Below are positions 52,989 through 60,440 of a stretch of DNA of 64,000 bases, piece after piece. Source of the DNA: Gemmatimonadota bacterium (GTDB taxonomy: Bacteria; Gemmatimonadota; Gemmatimonadetes; Gemmatimonadales; Gemmatimonadaceae); NCBI GenBank assembly GCA_016712265.1, contig JADJRJ010000031.1, positions 806,001 to 870,000 on the forward strand. Reading direction: 5' to 3'. The notes beneath the pieces were generated by a model. That model saw nothing but the letters and a program-made list of their open reading frames with translations, did not search any database and had not been told where the DNA came from. How positions within the stretch are numbered: position 1 is the first letter of the stretch; each line of letters begins with the position of its first letter. The position numbers were made by a program, and so were the translations under genes.

Positions 52989-53507
52989 ATGCGCGGCTTC
53001 CGTTCGATCCTCCTCCTGGCCCTGGCCCTCACGACCCAGCGCGCCCTGGCGCAGGGCACAGGGCAGCCTCCCTCCTGGGAGCAGGCCACGTTCCGCCAAT
53101 GGAAAGCGCTGCACGACAAGATCCTCGTCATGGCAAGAGACTCGCAGCTTCCCGACGCACGACTGGAAACGCGCCCACACCCGGACGCACGCACCCTCAT
53201 GGATGAGTTGCGCCACGTGACGATCGGGCTCGAAATGTCGACCGCCGAATTGCTCGGGCAGCCGTTCGACTATGCCGCGCGCGAGAAGGCGGACGAGGCC
53301 AAACCCCGGACCCGGGCCCTGATGATCCGGGAGATGGAGGCCGCGATCGCCGCCTCGTATCCAGCGGTGGAGAAGGGCGCGTCCTCCCGACTCGTGATGT
53401 GGGTGGAACACCAGGCCGAACACTACGGCAAGCTGGTGTCCGGCTATCGACTGGCCGGCATCGTCCCGCCAACGAGTCGTCCGCGCCGCATCACGCCGAA
53501 TGGGTAA
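52989..53507 (+). CDS. Exported DinB-like four-helix protein
   Basis: 172 residues from ATG 52989, which gives a signal peptide (ILLLALALTTQRALAQ). DELRHVTIGLEMS and the late MWVEHQAEHYGKLVSGYRLA hold the His residues that bind metal in DinB-type proteins, and GIVPPTSR is the typical DinB tail. Secretion is unusual for the DinB superfamily but is seen in such lipoprotein-like variants. The role is unknown. Possibly it is a thiol- or metal-dependent transferase. It is convergent with the Ada-like gene at its 3' end (the two stops abut). Confidence 0.75.
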   Translation: MRGFRSILLLALALTTQRALAQGTGQPPSWEQATFRQWKALHDKILVMARDSQLPDARLETRPHPDARTLMDELRHVTIGLEMSTAELLGQPFDYAAREKADEAKPRTRALMIREMEAAIAASYPAVEKGASSRLVMWVEHQAEHYGKLVSGYRLAGIVPPTSRPRRITPNG

Positions 53508-54347
53508 CTATCCTGCTCGACGCCCCGCCTCCCAGGCGAGGATTGCCCGCTTGCGGGGGACCCCCCACCGGTAACCGCCGATCGCTCCATTCGCGCGGAT
53601 CACGCGATGACACGGGATGAGAAAGGCGATCGGGTTTCGGCCCACCGCTGTGCCCACCGCGCGGACGGCCTTCGGGTTCCCCACGGCGCCGGCCACGTCC
53701 TCGTAGGCGGCGAAGCGTCCCGGCGGGATGCGCAGCAGGGCGGTCCAGACCTGCACCTGGAAGTTGGTCCCGCGGACCAGGAGGGCCAGCGGCCGGTGGG
53801 TCCGGCCGCCTAACGGGCCGAAGATCGCCGCGGCCGTTCGCGACGTCCGTCGCGGGGCCTCGGTGACCGCTGCGCCAGGCCAGCGCGCCTCCAGGTCGGC
53901 CCACGCCTCGTCACGGTCGCCATCAAAGAACGACAGCCCGCACACCCCTCGCGCCGTCGTGCCTAACAAGCACTCGCCAAACGGTGTCTCGTGAAAGCCG
54001 GCATCGATGCGCAAGCCGGCGCCGCCACTCCGGAATTCCCCCGGGGTCACCGCTTCCAGGGTGACAAAGAGGTCGTGCAGGCGCCCGGGGCTCGACAAGC
54101 CGGCTTCCCAGGTGCCGTCCATCACGCTGCGTGCGCCCTCGAGCGCCTCCTTGGCGTGATGGAGGGCCTGCACCTGCATGAAGCGCTTGGGGCTCACCCC
54201 GGCCCACCGCGTAAAGAGCCGCTGCAGGTGGAACTCGCTGAGCCCCACGTGCGACGCGAGTTCACCCAGCGGCGGTTGCGTGGGCGCGCGCGCCTCGAGA
54301 AACGCGAGGGCGCGACTGATACGGTCGAAATCCGTCGGGCGAGCCAT
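53508..54347 (-). CDS. AraC-domain plus O6-methylguanine-DNA methyltransferase (Ada-like)
   Basis: 279 residues. The first about 100 residues form an AraC-type HTH (LGELASHVGLSEFHLQRLFT RWAGVSPKRFMQVQ). The second part is the methyltransferase domain with the acceptor Cys in PCHRVIRANGAIGGYRWG (Cys about 246) and the preceding FQVQVWTALLRIPPGRFAAY. It lacks the N-terminal zinc-binding AdaA domain of full Ada, so it probably repairs O6-methylguanine and acts as an Ada-B-like regulator. Two TTA codons here sit in the GTTAGGC heptamer (53808, 53961). Confidence 0.9.
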   Translation of the reverse strand: MARPTDFDRISRALAFLEARAPTQPPLGELASHVGLSEFHLQRLFTRWAGVSPKRFMQVQALHHAKEALEGARSVMDGTWEAGLSSPGRLHDLFVTLEAVTPGEFRSGGAGLRIDAGFHETPFGECLLGTTARGVCGLSFFDGDRDEAWADLEARWPGAAVTEAPRRTSRTAAAIFGPLGGRTHRPLALLVRGTNFQVQVWTALLRIPPGRFAAYEDVAGAVGNPKAVRAVGTAVGRNPIAFLIPCHRVIRANGAIGGYRWGVPRKRAILAWEAGRRAG

Positions 54348-54461
54348 GCGTGGATCCTAGGGCGGCGTCGCCACACGGCCAACCCGAAAGTTGCGCGATC
54401 GGCCAAACGAAACGGCCCCGCCAGGAGGCGAGGCCGTCGCTGACGTGGCGAGCGTCGCGCC

Positions 54462-54860
54462 CTATCCCTTCTTGACCATCGTCACCTGGGCCAACACCGC
54501 GCCACGCTCTTCGCACGGATCCTCGACCGGGGTCATGCGGAACCCCTTCTCGGTGAAGCTCACCTTGAATGTCGCGATCCCGGGGCAGGCCACCTGACCC
54601 TCCAGGTCCTCGACGGTCATGATATCGTCGGCCAGCGAGATCTTGCTCTTCACAAGGAGCTGTCCCTGGACGGTGGCGGTCATGAGCGCATCCGTGAACT
54701 CGATGATGACGCCGTTCGGGTCGAAATCGGCGCTGAAGTTCGCGTCCGGCACCATCTCGTAGAGGCCCGGGGTGACCTTCTTCTCCTGCGCGCCACCGTC
54801 GGCGGCAAACAGGGAGAACAGGAGAGCCGGGACAAGCAGGAGTCGCAACAAGGTCTTCAT
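54462..54860 (-). CDS. Small exported protein of unknown function
   Basis: 132 residues from ATG 54860 with a signal peptide (LLRLLLVPALLFSLFAADGGAQ). The mature 100 residues are beta-rich (GVIIEFTDALMTATVQGQLL VKSKISLADD) with two Cys (ACPG, DPCEER) that could form a disulfide. No family is recognised. An in-frame extension to 54983 overlaps the tRNA-like structured stretch and is rejected. Confidence 0.65.
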   Translation of the reverse strand: MKTLLRLLLVPALLFSLFAADGGAQEKKVTPGLYEMVPDANFSADFDPNGVIIEFTDALMTATVQGQLLVKSKISLADDIMTVEDLEGQVACPGIATFKVSFTEKGFRMTPVEDPCEERGAVLAQVTMVKKG

Positions 54861-54918
54861 GTCCGTGGGTTGACGGGTGAGCTGGGGCCTCGCCGGCGCC
54901 CGTTCTCTTGGACCGCCG

Positions 54919-54970
54919 GGCTGCCCGGAGGGATTGAACCCCTGTGCGCCCTTCGCTCGACGGTGCAGCC
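54919..54970 (-). other. tRNA-like structured remnant (T-arm-like), not a full tRNA
   Basis: On the minus strand GGCTGC (54965-54970) can pair with GCAGCC (54919-54924), and between them lies GGGGTTCAATCCC with the TTCAATC loop and flanks of a T-arm. The D and anticodon arms of a normal tRNA are not convincing. It could be a tRNA fragment, an old att-type site or just a stable leader hairpin of the gene at 54462-54860. Confidence 0.3.
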
Positions 54971-54980
54971 AGGTTTCACC

Positions 54981-54998
54981 CAACTAAGTCTCTAGTTG
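54981..54998. promoter_or_regulatory. Possible BlaI/MecI-type operator dyad
   Basis: CAACTA (54981-54986), 6-nt spacer, TAGTTG (54993-54998): a perfect inverted repeat whose right half overlaps the -35 hexamer of the blaI promoter. Position and symmetry fit autorepression by the adjacent BlaI-family protein. It has only been read by eye. Confidence 0.4.
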
Positions 54999-55024
54999 AC
55001 AGAAGTCGCGCCTTGGTGTAGCCT
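54996..55024 (+). promoter_or_regulatory. Candidate sigma-70-type promoter of the BlaI/M56 operon
   Basis: TTGACA (54996-55001), a 17-bp spacer and TAGCCT (55019-55024). The -35 is a perfect consensus and the -10 is weak. A good ribosome binding site (AGGAG, 55043-55047) and ATG 55052 follow. Confidence 0.45.
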
Positions 55025-55051
55025 ACCAACGAGTCCTTTAGTAGGAGTCAC

Positions 55052-55426
55052 ATGGCGTCGTTCACGGAACGGGAACTCGACTGTATGGCCGTGCTCTGGG
55101 AGCGCGGGCCATGCACCGTCAGCGAAGTGCGCGGAGCGCTCGCTGATCCGCTCGCGTATACCACCGTGTTGACCGTCCTGCGCACACTCGAGGCCAAGGG
55201 GCATGTCGGCCACGAGGTCGTCGGCAAGGCGCACCGATACCTCCCTTTGGTAGCGCGTGAAGCGGCGGGGAACCGCGCGCTGGGACGCATCGTGGACAAG
55301 ATCTTCGGGGGATCGCGCGAATTGCTACTCGCGCACCTGGTGGACGCCGAAGGCGTCACGGATGACGAGGTGCGCCGCCTGCGTCGGGTGCTGAACGAAC
55401 GGCTATCGGCGCGGGAGGCTCCATGA
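55052..55426 (+). CDS. BlaI/MecI/CopY-family repressor
   Basis: 124 residues. The winged-helix motif is clear: TERELDCMAVLWERGPCTVS, YTTVLTVLRTLEAKGHVGHE, KAHRYLPLVAREAAG, with the dimer helix after residue 80. It overlaps the M56 gene by 4 bp. In the classic pair the M56 sensor cleaves or triggers cleavage of BlaI and derepresses the operon. No beta-lactamase lies next to it here, and the system probably senses something else, as in most BlaI-M56 pairs outside Firmicutes. Confidence 0.88.
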   Translation: MASFTERELDCMAVLWERGPCTVSEVRGALADPLAYTTVLTVLRTLEAKGHVGHEVVGKAHRYLPLVAREAAGNRALGRIVDKIFGGSRELLLAHLVDAEGVTDDEVRRLRRVLNERLSAREAP

Positions 55427-57501
55427 CCCTGGCCTGGATGGCGTACGGGACGATCGTGAGCGCGGCGATTGGCATTGCGGCGTGGGGGATCGACGCCTGG
55501 TTGCGGACTGTCGGGCGTCCGACGCGATTCCTGTGGCTGGGCGCGATGGTCGGCATGGCTTTGGTCCTGGTGGGTGCGGCGATCCGGCCGCGCGCGGTGC
55601 CTGACATTTCTGTCGGCACAAGCGGGATCGTCCATTCCGTCGAGCGCACCGCGCGACCGGCCGTCTCGACGGCCTCGCTCGACCTGGCGGCATTGGGTTG
55701 GGGTGGCGCCTCGATGCTCGTACTGCTGGGCATCGTTGGAGGCATCGCCGCACTCGTGCGCGCACGGCGGCGGGGCGTGCGCACAACCTGGCTGGGGACG
55801 CCGGTGATTGAGACCGACGGGGTGGGACCTGGGGCGGCGCCCTGGGGAGATCCCGCGATTTTCGTCCCACGGTCCCTCAAGGCCCTGCCGGAGCCGTCGG
55901 CGCGGTTGCTCCTCGACCACGAACGGGAACACGTGGCCGCTGGGGATGCGCGACTCCTGCTGGCGGCAGCGGGGCTGCTCGTCCTCCTCCCCTGGAACCT
56001 TCCGTTGTGGTGGTGCTTCCGACGCCTGCGCACGGCGATCGAGTGCGACTGCGACGCCCGGGTGCTCCGCAACGGGGTGTCGTTAGGCGACTATGCGTCA
56101 CTCCTCCTGGATCTGGCGGCGCCACGGCTTCGTCCCCTGCCTGCGTTGCTCTCCTTCGCGACCTCCCGCTCTCAACTCCACACCCGGATCGATGCCATGA
56201 CCACCCGCCCAACTCTCTCCCGGACGCGACGCATCGCCATGACGGCGCTGGTGGCGTCGGCCGCTCTCGCCGCGTGCGAAACGCGCATGCCGGCCCCCGT
56301 GGCGCCGGTCGCTGACTACGTCGTCAAGGAGGGCAAGGCGTCCCCCGTCACGATCACGGGGGAGAATCGCGACTCGGTTCGCGCGTCGCTGGTCGAGGGG
56401 GTCGAGCTGAGTCTCAGTGCGGCGGATACCTCGATGGACCCCGTCCTGGTGGTCCGTGATGCGACGGGCGCGGTGGTCTACTCGGGCCGAGTGACGGGAG
56501 CGCGGGACTCGACCATGGCAGGGATTGCGCCGGACGCCATTGAGTCGGTCGAGGTGATCAAGGGGAAGGCCGCCCTCCCGGAGGGGGCGCGCGGTGGGAT
56601 GATCGTGATGCGCCTCAAGCCGGGGGCCGCATGGCAGGGGCTGTCGTCACGCGCGCCATCGTCGCTGCTCGAGCGTCCCGTCGCGCCGGCCACCGCAAGC
56701 GGCGTACGGGTGCGGGTGCGCGGGGACACGGCGGTCACTCTCCTGGAACGGCCCGTGGCTGCGTCTGGAGACACCGCTGCTGCTGCTGCCGGTGGTACGG
56801 TGCGGATCCGTGCACGGTCGCGCGACGGGGCACCGACCGTTGAGCTGCTCACCTCACGTCGCGCGGACTCGTCGGGGACGCGCGTGACCGGACCGGGCAT
56901 CGAGCCCATGGTCAGTGTGATCGACGCCGAAGGGCGCGAGGTGGTCAGTGCGCGCGGCATGGGGCGTGAGGTGGACGGGCAATCGACGATCGGTGGCTAT
57001 CGCATCGCCGTATCCGACATCGCCCGCGTCGAGGTGTTCAAGGGCGCGTCGGCTCCAGAGGGGGGCCTCATCCAGGTCCACCTGAAGGTGGGGGCGAAGC
57101 CCCGTCAAGCCGTAGGGGTGGCGCGGGGCCAGGAGGCGGCCGTCGTGGCGCGTCGACCGCCGCGTTCGCGACGGCTCAGGGGGCGCGCCAGAACCCCCGG
57201 TCCACGACCGACACTTCCAGCGCCAACTCCGTCGCACTGGCGTCGTCGCGCACGATGTCGATGCGCGCCGTGTCCACTTCTGAGCCGTCCGCGGCGTGGA
57301 GGGAGAGCGCCAGGGTGTTGCGCGCACGACGATACCGCATCTCGCGTTCGAGGGCATCCGGCGCGTGGGGATCAACGGGCCGGAGGAGGAAAATGGGCTC
57401 CACGAGCTCGAAGCCGAGTCCGGGACGGAATGGCCCGCGCGCGAGTCGGGTGGCGGCGTCGCGCACGTCGAAGTCGCACCAGCCGATCACGATGTCCTTG
57501 A
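55423..57501 (+). CDS. M56 (BlaR1-type) membrane metallopeptidase with two TonB-plug-like motifs
   Basis: 692 residues as read. N-terminal helices (TIVSAAIGIAAWGIDAWL, FLWLGAMVGMALVLVGA) precede the M56 zinc motif HEREH (166-170) and a helix pair. Another membrane/lipobox-like segment (IAMTALVASAALAAC) lies near residue 285. Then come two copies of a segment like TonB-receptor plugs: DAIESVEVIKGKAALPEGAR near 370 and DIARVEVFKGASAPEGGLIQ near 535, each with a beta sandwich around it. The last 110 residues (after KVGAKPRQAVG) are Arg/Pro-rich and lie over the opposite-strand gene. A lost stop or frameshift near 57.1 kb is likely, since a TAG lies at 57110 in another frame. Confidence 0.75.
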   Translation: MTLAWMAYGTIVSAAIGIAAWGIDAWLRTVGRPTRFLWLGAMVGMALVLVGAAIRPRAVPDISVGTSGIVHSVERTARPAVSTASLDLAALGWGGASMLVLLGIVGGIAALVRARRRGVRTTWLGTPVIETDGVGPGAAPWGDPAIFVPRSLKALPEPSARLLLDHEREHVAAGDARLLLAAAGLLVLLPWNLPLWWCFRRLRTAIECDCDARVLRNGVSLGDYASLLLDLAAPRLRPLPALLSFATSRSQLHTRIDAMTTRPTLSRTRRIAMTALVASAALAACETRMPAPVAPVADYVVKEGKASPVTITGENRDSVRASLVEGVELSLSAADTSMDPVLVVRDATGAVVYSGRVTGARDSTMAGIAPDAIESVEVIKGKAALPEGARGGMIVMRLKPGAAWQGLSSRAPSSLLERPVAPATASGVRVRVRGDTAVTLLERPVAASGDTAAAAAGGTVRIRARSRDGAPTVELLTSRRADSSGTRVTGPGIEPMVSVIDAEGREVVSARGMGREVDGQSTIGGYRIAVSDIARVEVFKGASAPEGGLIQVHLKVGAKPRQAVGVARGQEAAVVARRPPRSRRLRGRARTPGPRPTLPAPTPSHWRRRARCRCAPCPLLSRPRRGGRAPGCCAHDDTASRVRGHPARGDQRAGGGKWAPRARSRVRDGMARARVGWRRRARRSRTSRSRCP

Positions 57502-57520
57502 GCTTGAGCGTGTAGCTCAC
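57176..57520 (-). CDS. Conserved hypothetical protein, small beta domain
   Basis: 114 residues from GTG 57520, starting 2 bp after the NAD synthetase stop, so it is likely the last gene of that operon. It has an even beta pattern (LKLKDIVIGWCDFDVRDAAT, GFELVEPIFLLRPVDPHAPD, NTLALSLHAADGSEVDTARI) and no signal peptide. No family is recognised. It is preferred over the overlapping plus-strand C-terminus because its composition is that of a normal protein. Confidence 0.65.
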   Translation of the reverse strand: MSYTLKLKDIVIGWCDFDVRDAATRLARGPFRPGLGFELVEPIFLLRPVDPHAPDALEREMRYRRARNTLALSLHAADGSEVDTARIDIVRDDASATELALEVSVVDRGFWRAP

Positions 57521-57522
57521 GG

Positions 57523-59433
57523 TCAGTAGTCCACGGGGCGCAGGTACGATTCGCCAATGGCCGATTGGCTCAGCATCGCCACGGCCGGCAACCGCCGCTT
57601 CCAGTGCGTGCCATCCAAGCGGCGTCTCACCAGCTCAACGTCCTCGGGGGCGAAGCCCAGCGCTGGGAGGTCCGCTGCCGCATACCCGCTCGTCAGGGCA
57701 TTGAGGATGACGTCGGCCCGAGCGTAGCTGATGCCGAAGTCTCCTTCATCCGTCTGGCCGGAGACGAGGTCGGCGGAGGCTGGCTTGTCGACAATGGCAT
57801 CCGGGACGCCGAGGTGGCGGGCGAGGGCCCACACCTGGGTCTTGAAGAGGTCGCCTAACGGGTTGACCGGGGGAGAGTCGTCCGCATGCCAGGTGAAGTA
57901 CCCCAGCAGGCGCTCACTCTTGTTTCCGGTGCCTAACGGGATACCCCCGCAGGCGGCCGACTGGTCGAACAGGGCAATCATGCGCGTCCGGGCCATCACG
58001 TTGCCGGCCCGCGCGGGGGAGACCCCGGGCGCGAGGGCGAGGTAACCATCGACGGCCGACGAGATGTCGAGCGTGGTCGAAGGGATCCCGAGCTGGTCGA
58101 TGACCAGCTGCGCATGCGCGAGGGAGTCGGGACTCGACGTACGATACGGCAAACGCACGGCGAGGACGTTGGCCGGCCCTAGGGCGCGCGCGGCCAGCGT
58201 GGCGGTGACGGCGGAGTCCACACCGCCGGAGAGGCCGACCACGACCCGCTGCATACCGCGCCGGCTGAGCTCATCGGCCAGGAAGCGCACGAGCCACCGT
58301 TCGACGAGCGCGGCATCGATCTCGAGGGTAGGGATCGACGGTGTGTGCGCTGGGGATGCGATGATACGGACGGGGACAAAATGATTGCGGTCGTTCGAAA
58401 CGTCGGTCGTATCTTGAAGTCGGGGGGGGGGGGCCCCAACGGATGGGGCGGCGCTCGCGCGAGCCACCGGGGCTTCGTCATAGGCCGCTCCTTCCCCAAC
58501 CTCGGCCCCCTCCGCGCCGCGGCCAGCCGTCGCCCGACCCTCCGCCAACTCCAAGCTCTTTCGCAAATGCGGAAGCGCCGTCCGGAGGTCGGCCAATAGG
58601 GGGGTGTCTGCCCGCGCCCTCCCGATATCCCCGAGCCCGAGTGTCGTCACCACCACGGCTTCCTCCCACGACGGCGCGCGCGCTCGCACGTCCCCGTGGG
58701 GACCGAACACGCATGACGCCCCGGCAAATACCTTCCCGCCTTCACTGCCCACGAGATTGGATAATGAGACGAACACCCCGTGCTCCTCAGCCATCTCGCG
58801 GATCAACCGCTCCCATCGCGAGACGCTGGCCGGGCCCGGTGTTTCATCCTGACGCGGATGTGCACCACGCGCGGGTGTTGCCGCCGAGACGAAGATCAGC
58901 TCCGCGTCGCCCAGGGCCGCGATCGTGGCCGAGAGCGAGTGCCAGGCGTCCTCGCAGATCAGCATGGCGGCGCGCCCCCACGGCGTGTCGAAGGAGCGCA
59001 CCTCATGCCCACGCTCGACGAAACGCTCCTCGTCGAACAAGCCGTACGTCGGCAGGAACGCCTTACGGTGCACGTGCAGCACCCGCGGCGCACCGTCACC
59101 GATGCGTACGTAGGCCGCGCTGTTGTGGAGGGTCTCACGCCACCGTTCGTAGAATCCAACGACCACGTCGATCGGACGGGTGCCATGCGGCGCCGCCGCC
59201 CGTACCGCGGCGTCGAGGTCCCGCGCGAGCTGGCCCGCCGTCACGGCCACCTCCCGCACCCCGCCCTCCACGAAGTAGCCGGACAGGACCGTCTCCGGGA
59301 AATGCACCACCTGCGGACGCGGGGTCGCGCCGTCCAACTCGGCGATCACTTGGCCGAGTCGACGCATGTTGCCGGGGTAATCCCCCTTTCGGGGGTGCAG
59401 TTGCGCGGTGGCCAGGACGAGGGTGCGGGACAT
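57523..59433 (-). CDS. nadE: Glutamine-dependent NAD+ synthetase
   Basis: 636 residues from ATG 59433. Residues 1 to about 270 are a nitrilase-fold amidase with the Glu-Lys-Cys triad (PETVLSGYF, HRKAFLPTYG, LICEDAWH). From about 350 is the NAD synthetase domain with PP-loop GLSGGVDSAV (about 400), GTGNKSERLLGYFTWHAD and PASADLVSGQTDEGDFG. It makes NAD+ from deamido-NAD, glutamine and ATP. The two domains are joined by a long low-complexity linker (about 275-345) that contains an uninterrupted run of 12 G/C bases. The frame upstream of 59433 reads into a barrel gene and is rejected. TTA codons at 57853 and 57931 are in heptamers. Confidence 0.92.
   Translation of the reverse strand: MSRTLVLATAQLHPRKGDYPGNMRRLGQVIAELDGATPRPQVVHFPETVLSGYFVEGGVREVAVTAGQLARDLDAAVRAAAPHGTRPIDVVVGFYERWRETLHNSAAYVRIGDGAPRVLHVHRKAFLPTYGLFDEERFVERGHEVRSFDTPWGRAAMLICEDAWHSLSATIAALGDAELIFVSAATPARGAHPRQDETPGPASVSRWERLIREMAEEHGVFVSLSNLVGSEGGKVFAGASCVFGPHGDVRARAPSWEEAVVVTTLGLGDIGRARADTPLLADLRTALPHLRKSLELAEGRATAGRGAEGAEVGEGAAYDEAPVARASAAPSVGAPPPRLQDTTDVSNDRNHFVPVRIIASPAHTPSIPTLEIDAALVERWLVRFLADELSRRGMQRVVVGLSGGVDSAVTATLAARALGPANVLAVRLPYRTSSPDSLAHAQLVIDQLGIPSTTLDISSAVDGYLALAPGVSPARAGNVMARTRMIALFDQSAACGGIPLGTGNKSERLLGYFTWHADDSPPVNPLGDLFKTQVWALARHLGVPDAIVDKPASADLVSGQTDEGDFGISYARADVILNALTSGYAAADLPALGFAPEDVELVRRRLDGTHWKRRLPAVAMLSQSAIGESYLRPVDY
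58422..58433. repeat. Homopolymer run of 12 G inside nadE
   Basis: Twelve consecutive G on the plus strand (C in the gene), encoding Ala-Pro-Pro-Pro-Arg in the linker between the amidase and synthetase domains. A single slippage would put the essential synthetase domain out of frame. It is the longest homopolymer I noticed in the window. Confidence 0.9.
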
Positions 59434-59474
59434 GAGCGAAAGCTGGCGTCCCCCACCCTCACCAGCAACCGGAC

Positions 59475-60440
59475 CTACCAGCGATGCCGGAGTCCCATGA
59501 GCAGGACGTGCTGGTCGATGTTTCGCGTGGGATCGTTCGAGCGACGCCATTCCGGTTCGTAACTGAGCTCCAGCTGCACCGGTCCCATCTGCCAGCTGAA
59601 CGCCGCGCCCGGCTGCAAGCGGTGGTCGCGTCGGAGGACGTCCTCGTCCTCGATCTCGACCAGTCGGTTCGAGTACGCCTGTAACCGGTACTGCATTTCG
59701 ACTTCGAGTGTCGCCCCGCGCCACAGTGGCGTGGTGTAGGTCGAGTTCCAGGTGGTCCGGCGATAGTCGAACCGGGTGACGTGAGCCTGGTTGCGCTCGA
59801 CGCGGAACTCGCTTTCCCACGAGGCACCATCCGGAAGGCGGTGCCGAAATTCCGCCGCCGCGTATTGGTTGATCGCATCCTGGTCCGGGCTCTCTGGATA
59901 CCGCCGCCAGCGATGCGACGCCGTGAAGCGGACCCGTCGGGCATCGCCGAGCTTGAACTCGGTGCGCGGTTGCAGTGTGACCTGGTCGCTCACGTCGCGA
60001 TCCTCGAACGATCCCTTGAGCGATCCCTCGGAGACCATCTCGAGGGTCCACCAGCGCGTCAGCCGGCCCCCCACCGTCAGGCGTCCGCGCTGGGAGACCC
60101 GGTTGAACCGGTTGGTGGCGGTGTAGCGGTGGAAGGCGGCGTCGTACTCGGCCACCAACCAGGGTCGCACGGGACCGCTCACGAGTTGGGCCCCAAGGCC
60201 GGAGATCACCCCGACCGACGCCACGCGCAGGGTATCCCGGTTGACGTTGTCATCCAGTCGTGAGAGGACGAAGGATTGCAGCTGCAGGTGACGGAACCCG
60301 GGCACGTCCATGCGGGACGAGGTCCGGGCCTGACCGCTGTCGGCGGCGACGGTTGCCGTTGCCGGACGAGCGGCAATGACCCGATCCTGTGCACCGCACA
60401 CGGCGGCGAGACCAAACGCCAAAAAGACGACCGATTTCAT
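59475..60440 (-). CDS. Predicted outer-membrane barrel, exporter operon
   Basis: 321 residues from ATG 60440, sharing one base with the stop of the APH gene (TGATG). A signal peptide (VVFLAFGLAAVCGAQ) is followed by about 30 alternating strands (VAEYDAAFHRYTATNRFNRV, RFTASHRWRRYPESP, TWNSTYTTPLWRGATLEVEM, QYRLQAYSNRLVE, VLLMGLRHRW). It ends in Trp, like many barrels. No named family is recognised. As the third gene of an exporter/kinase operon it could be the outer-membrane exit or a surface partner. Confidence 0.75.
   Translation of the reverse strand: MKSVVFLAFGLAAVCGAQDRVIAARPATATVAADSGQARTSSRMDVPGFRHLQLQSFVLSRLDDNVNRDTLRVASVGVISGLGAQLVSGPVRPWLVAEYDAAFHRYTATNRFNRVSQRGRLTVGGRLTRWWTLEMVSEGSLKGSFEDRDVSDQVTLQPRTEFKLGDARRVRFTASHRWRRYPESPDQDAINQYAAAEFRHRLPDGASWESEFRVERNQAHVTRFDYRRTTWNSTYTTPLWRGATLEVEMQYRLQAYSNRLVEIEDEDVLRRDHRLQPGAAFSWQMGPVQLELSYEPEWRRSNDPTRNIDQHVLLMGLRHRW

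Noticed and set aside
54910..54990. Complete tRNA gene on the minus strand
   Set aside because: Only a T-arm-like hairpin and a short closing stem can be drawn. D and anticodon arms and a 7-bp acceptor stem are missing.
55052..57501. Beta-lactam resistance operon (BlaI/BlaR1)
   Set aside because: No beta-lactamase is linked and the penicillin-sensing domain is absent from the M56 protein. The serine hydrolase at 12.9 kb is distant and generic.
57523..60051. NAD synthetase extended upstream to 60051
   Set aside because: The added part is antisense to the barrel gene at 59475-60440. ATG 59433 begins the nitrilase fold correctly.
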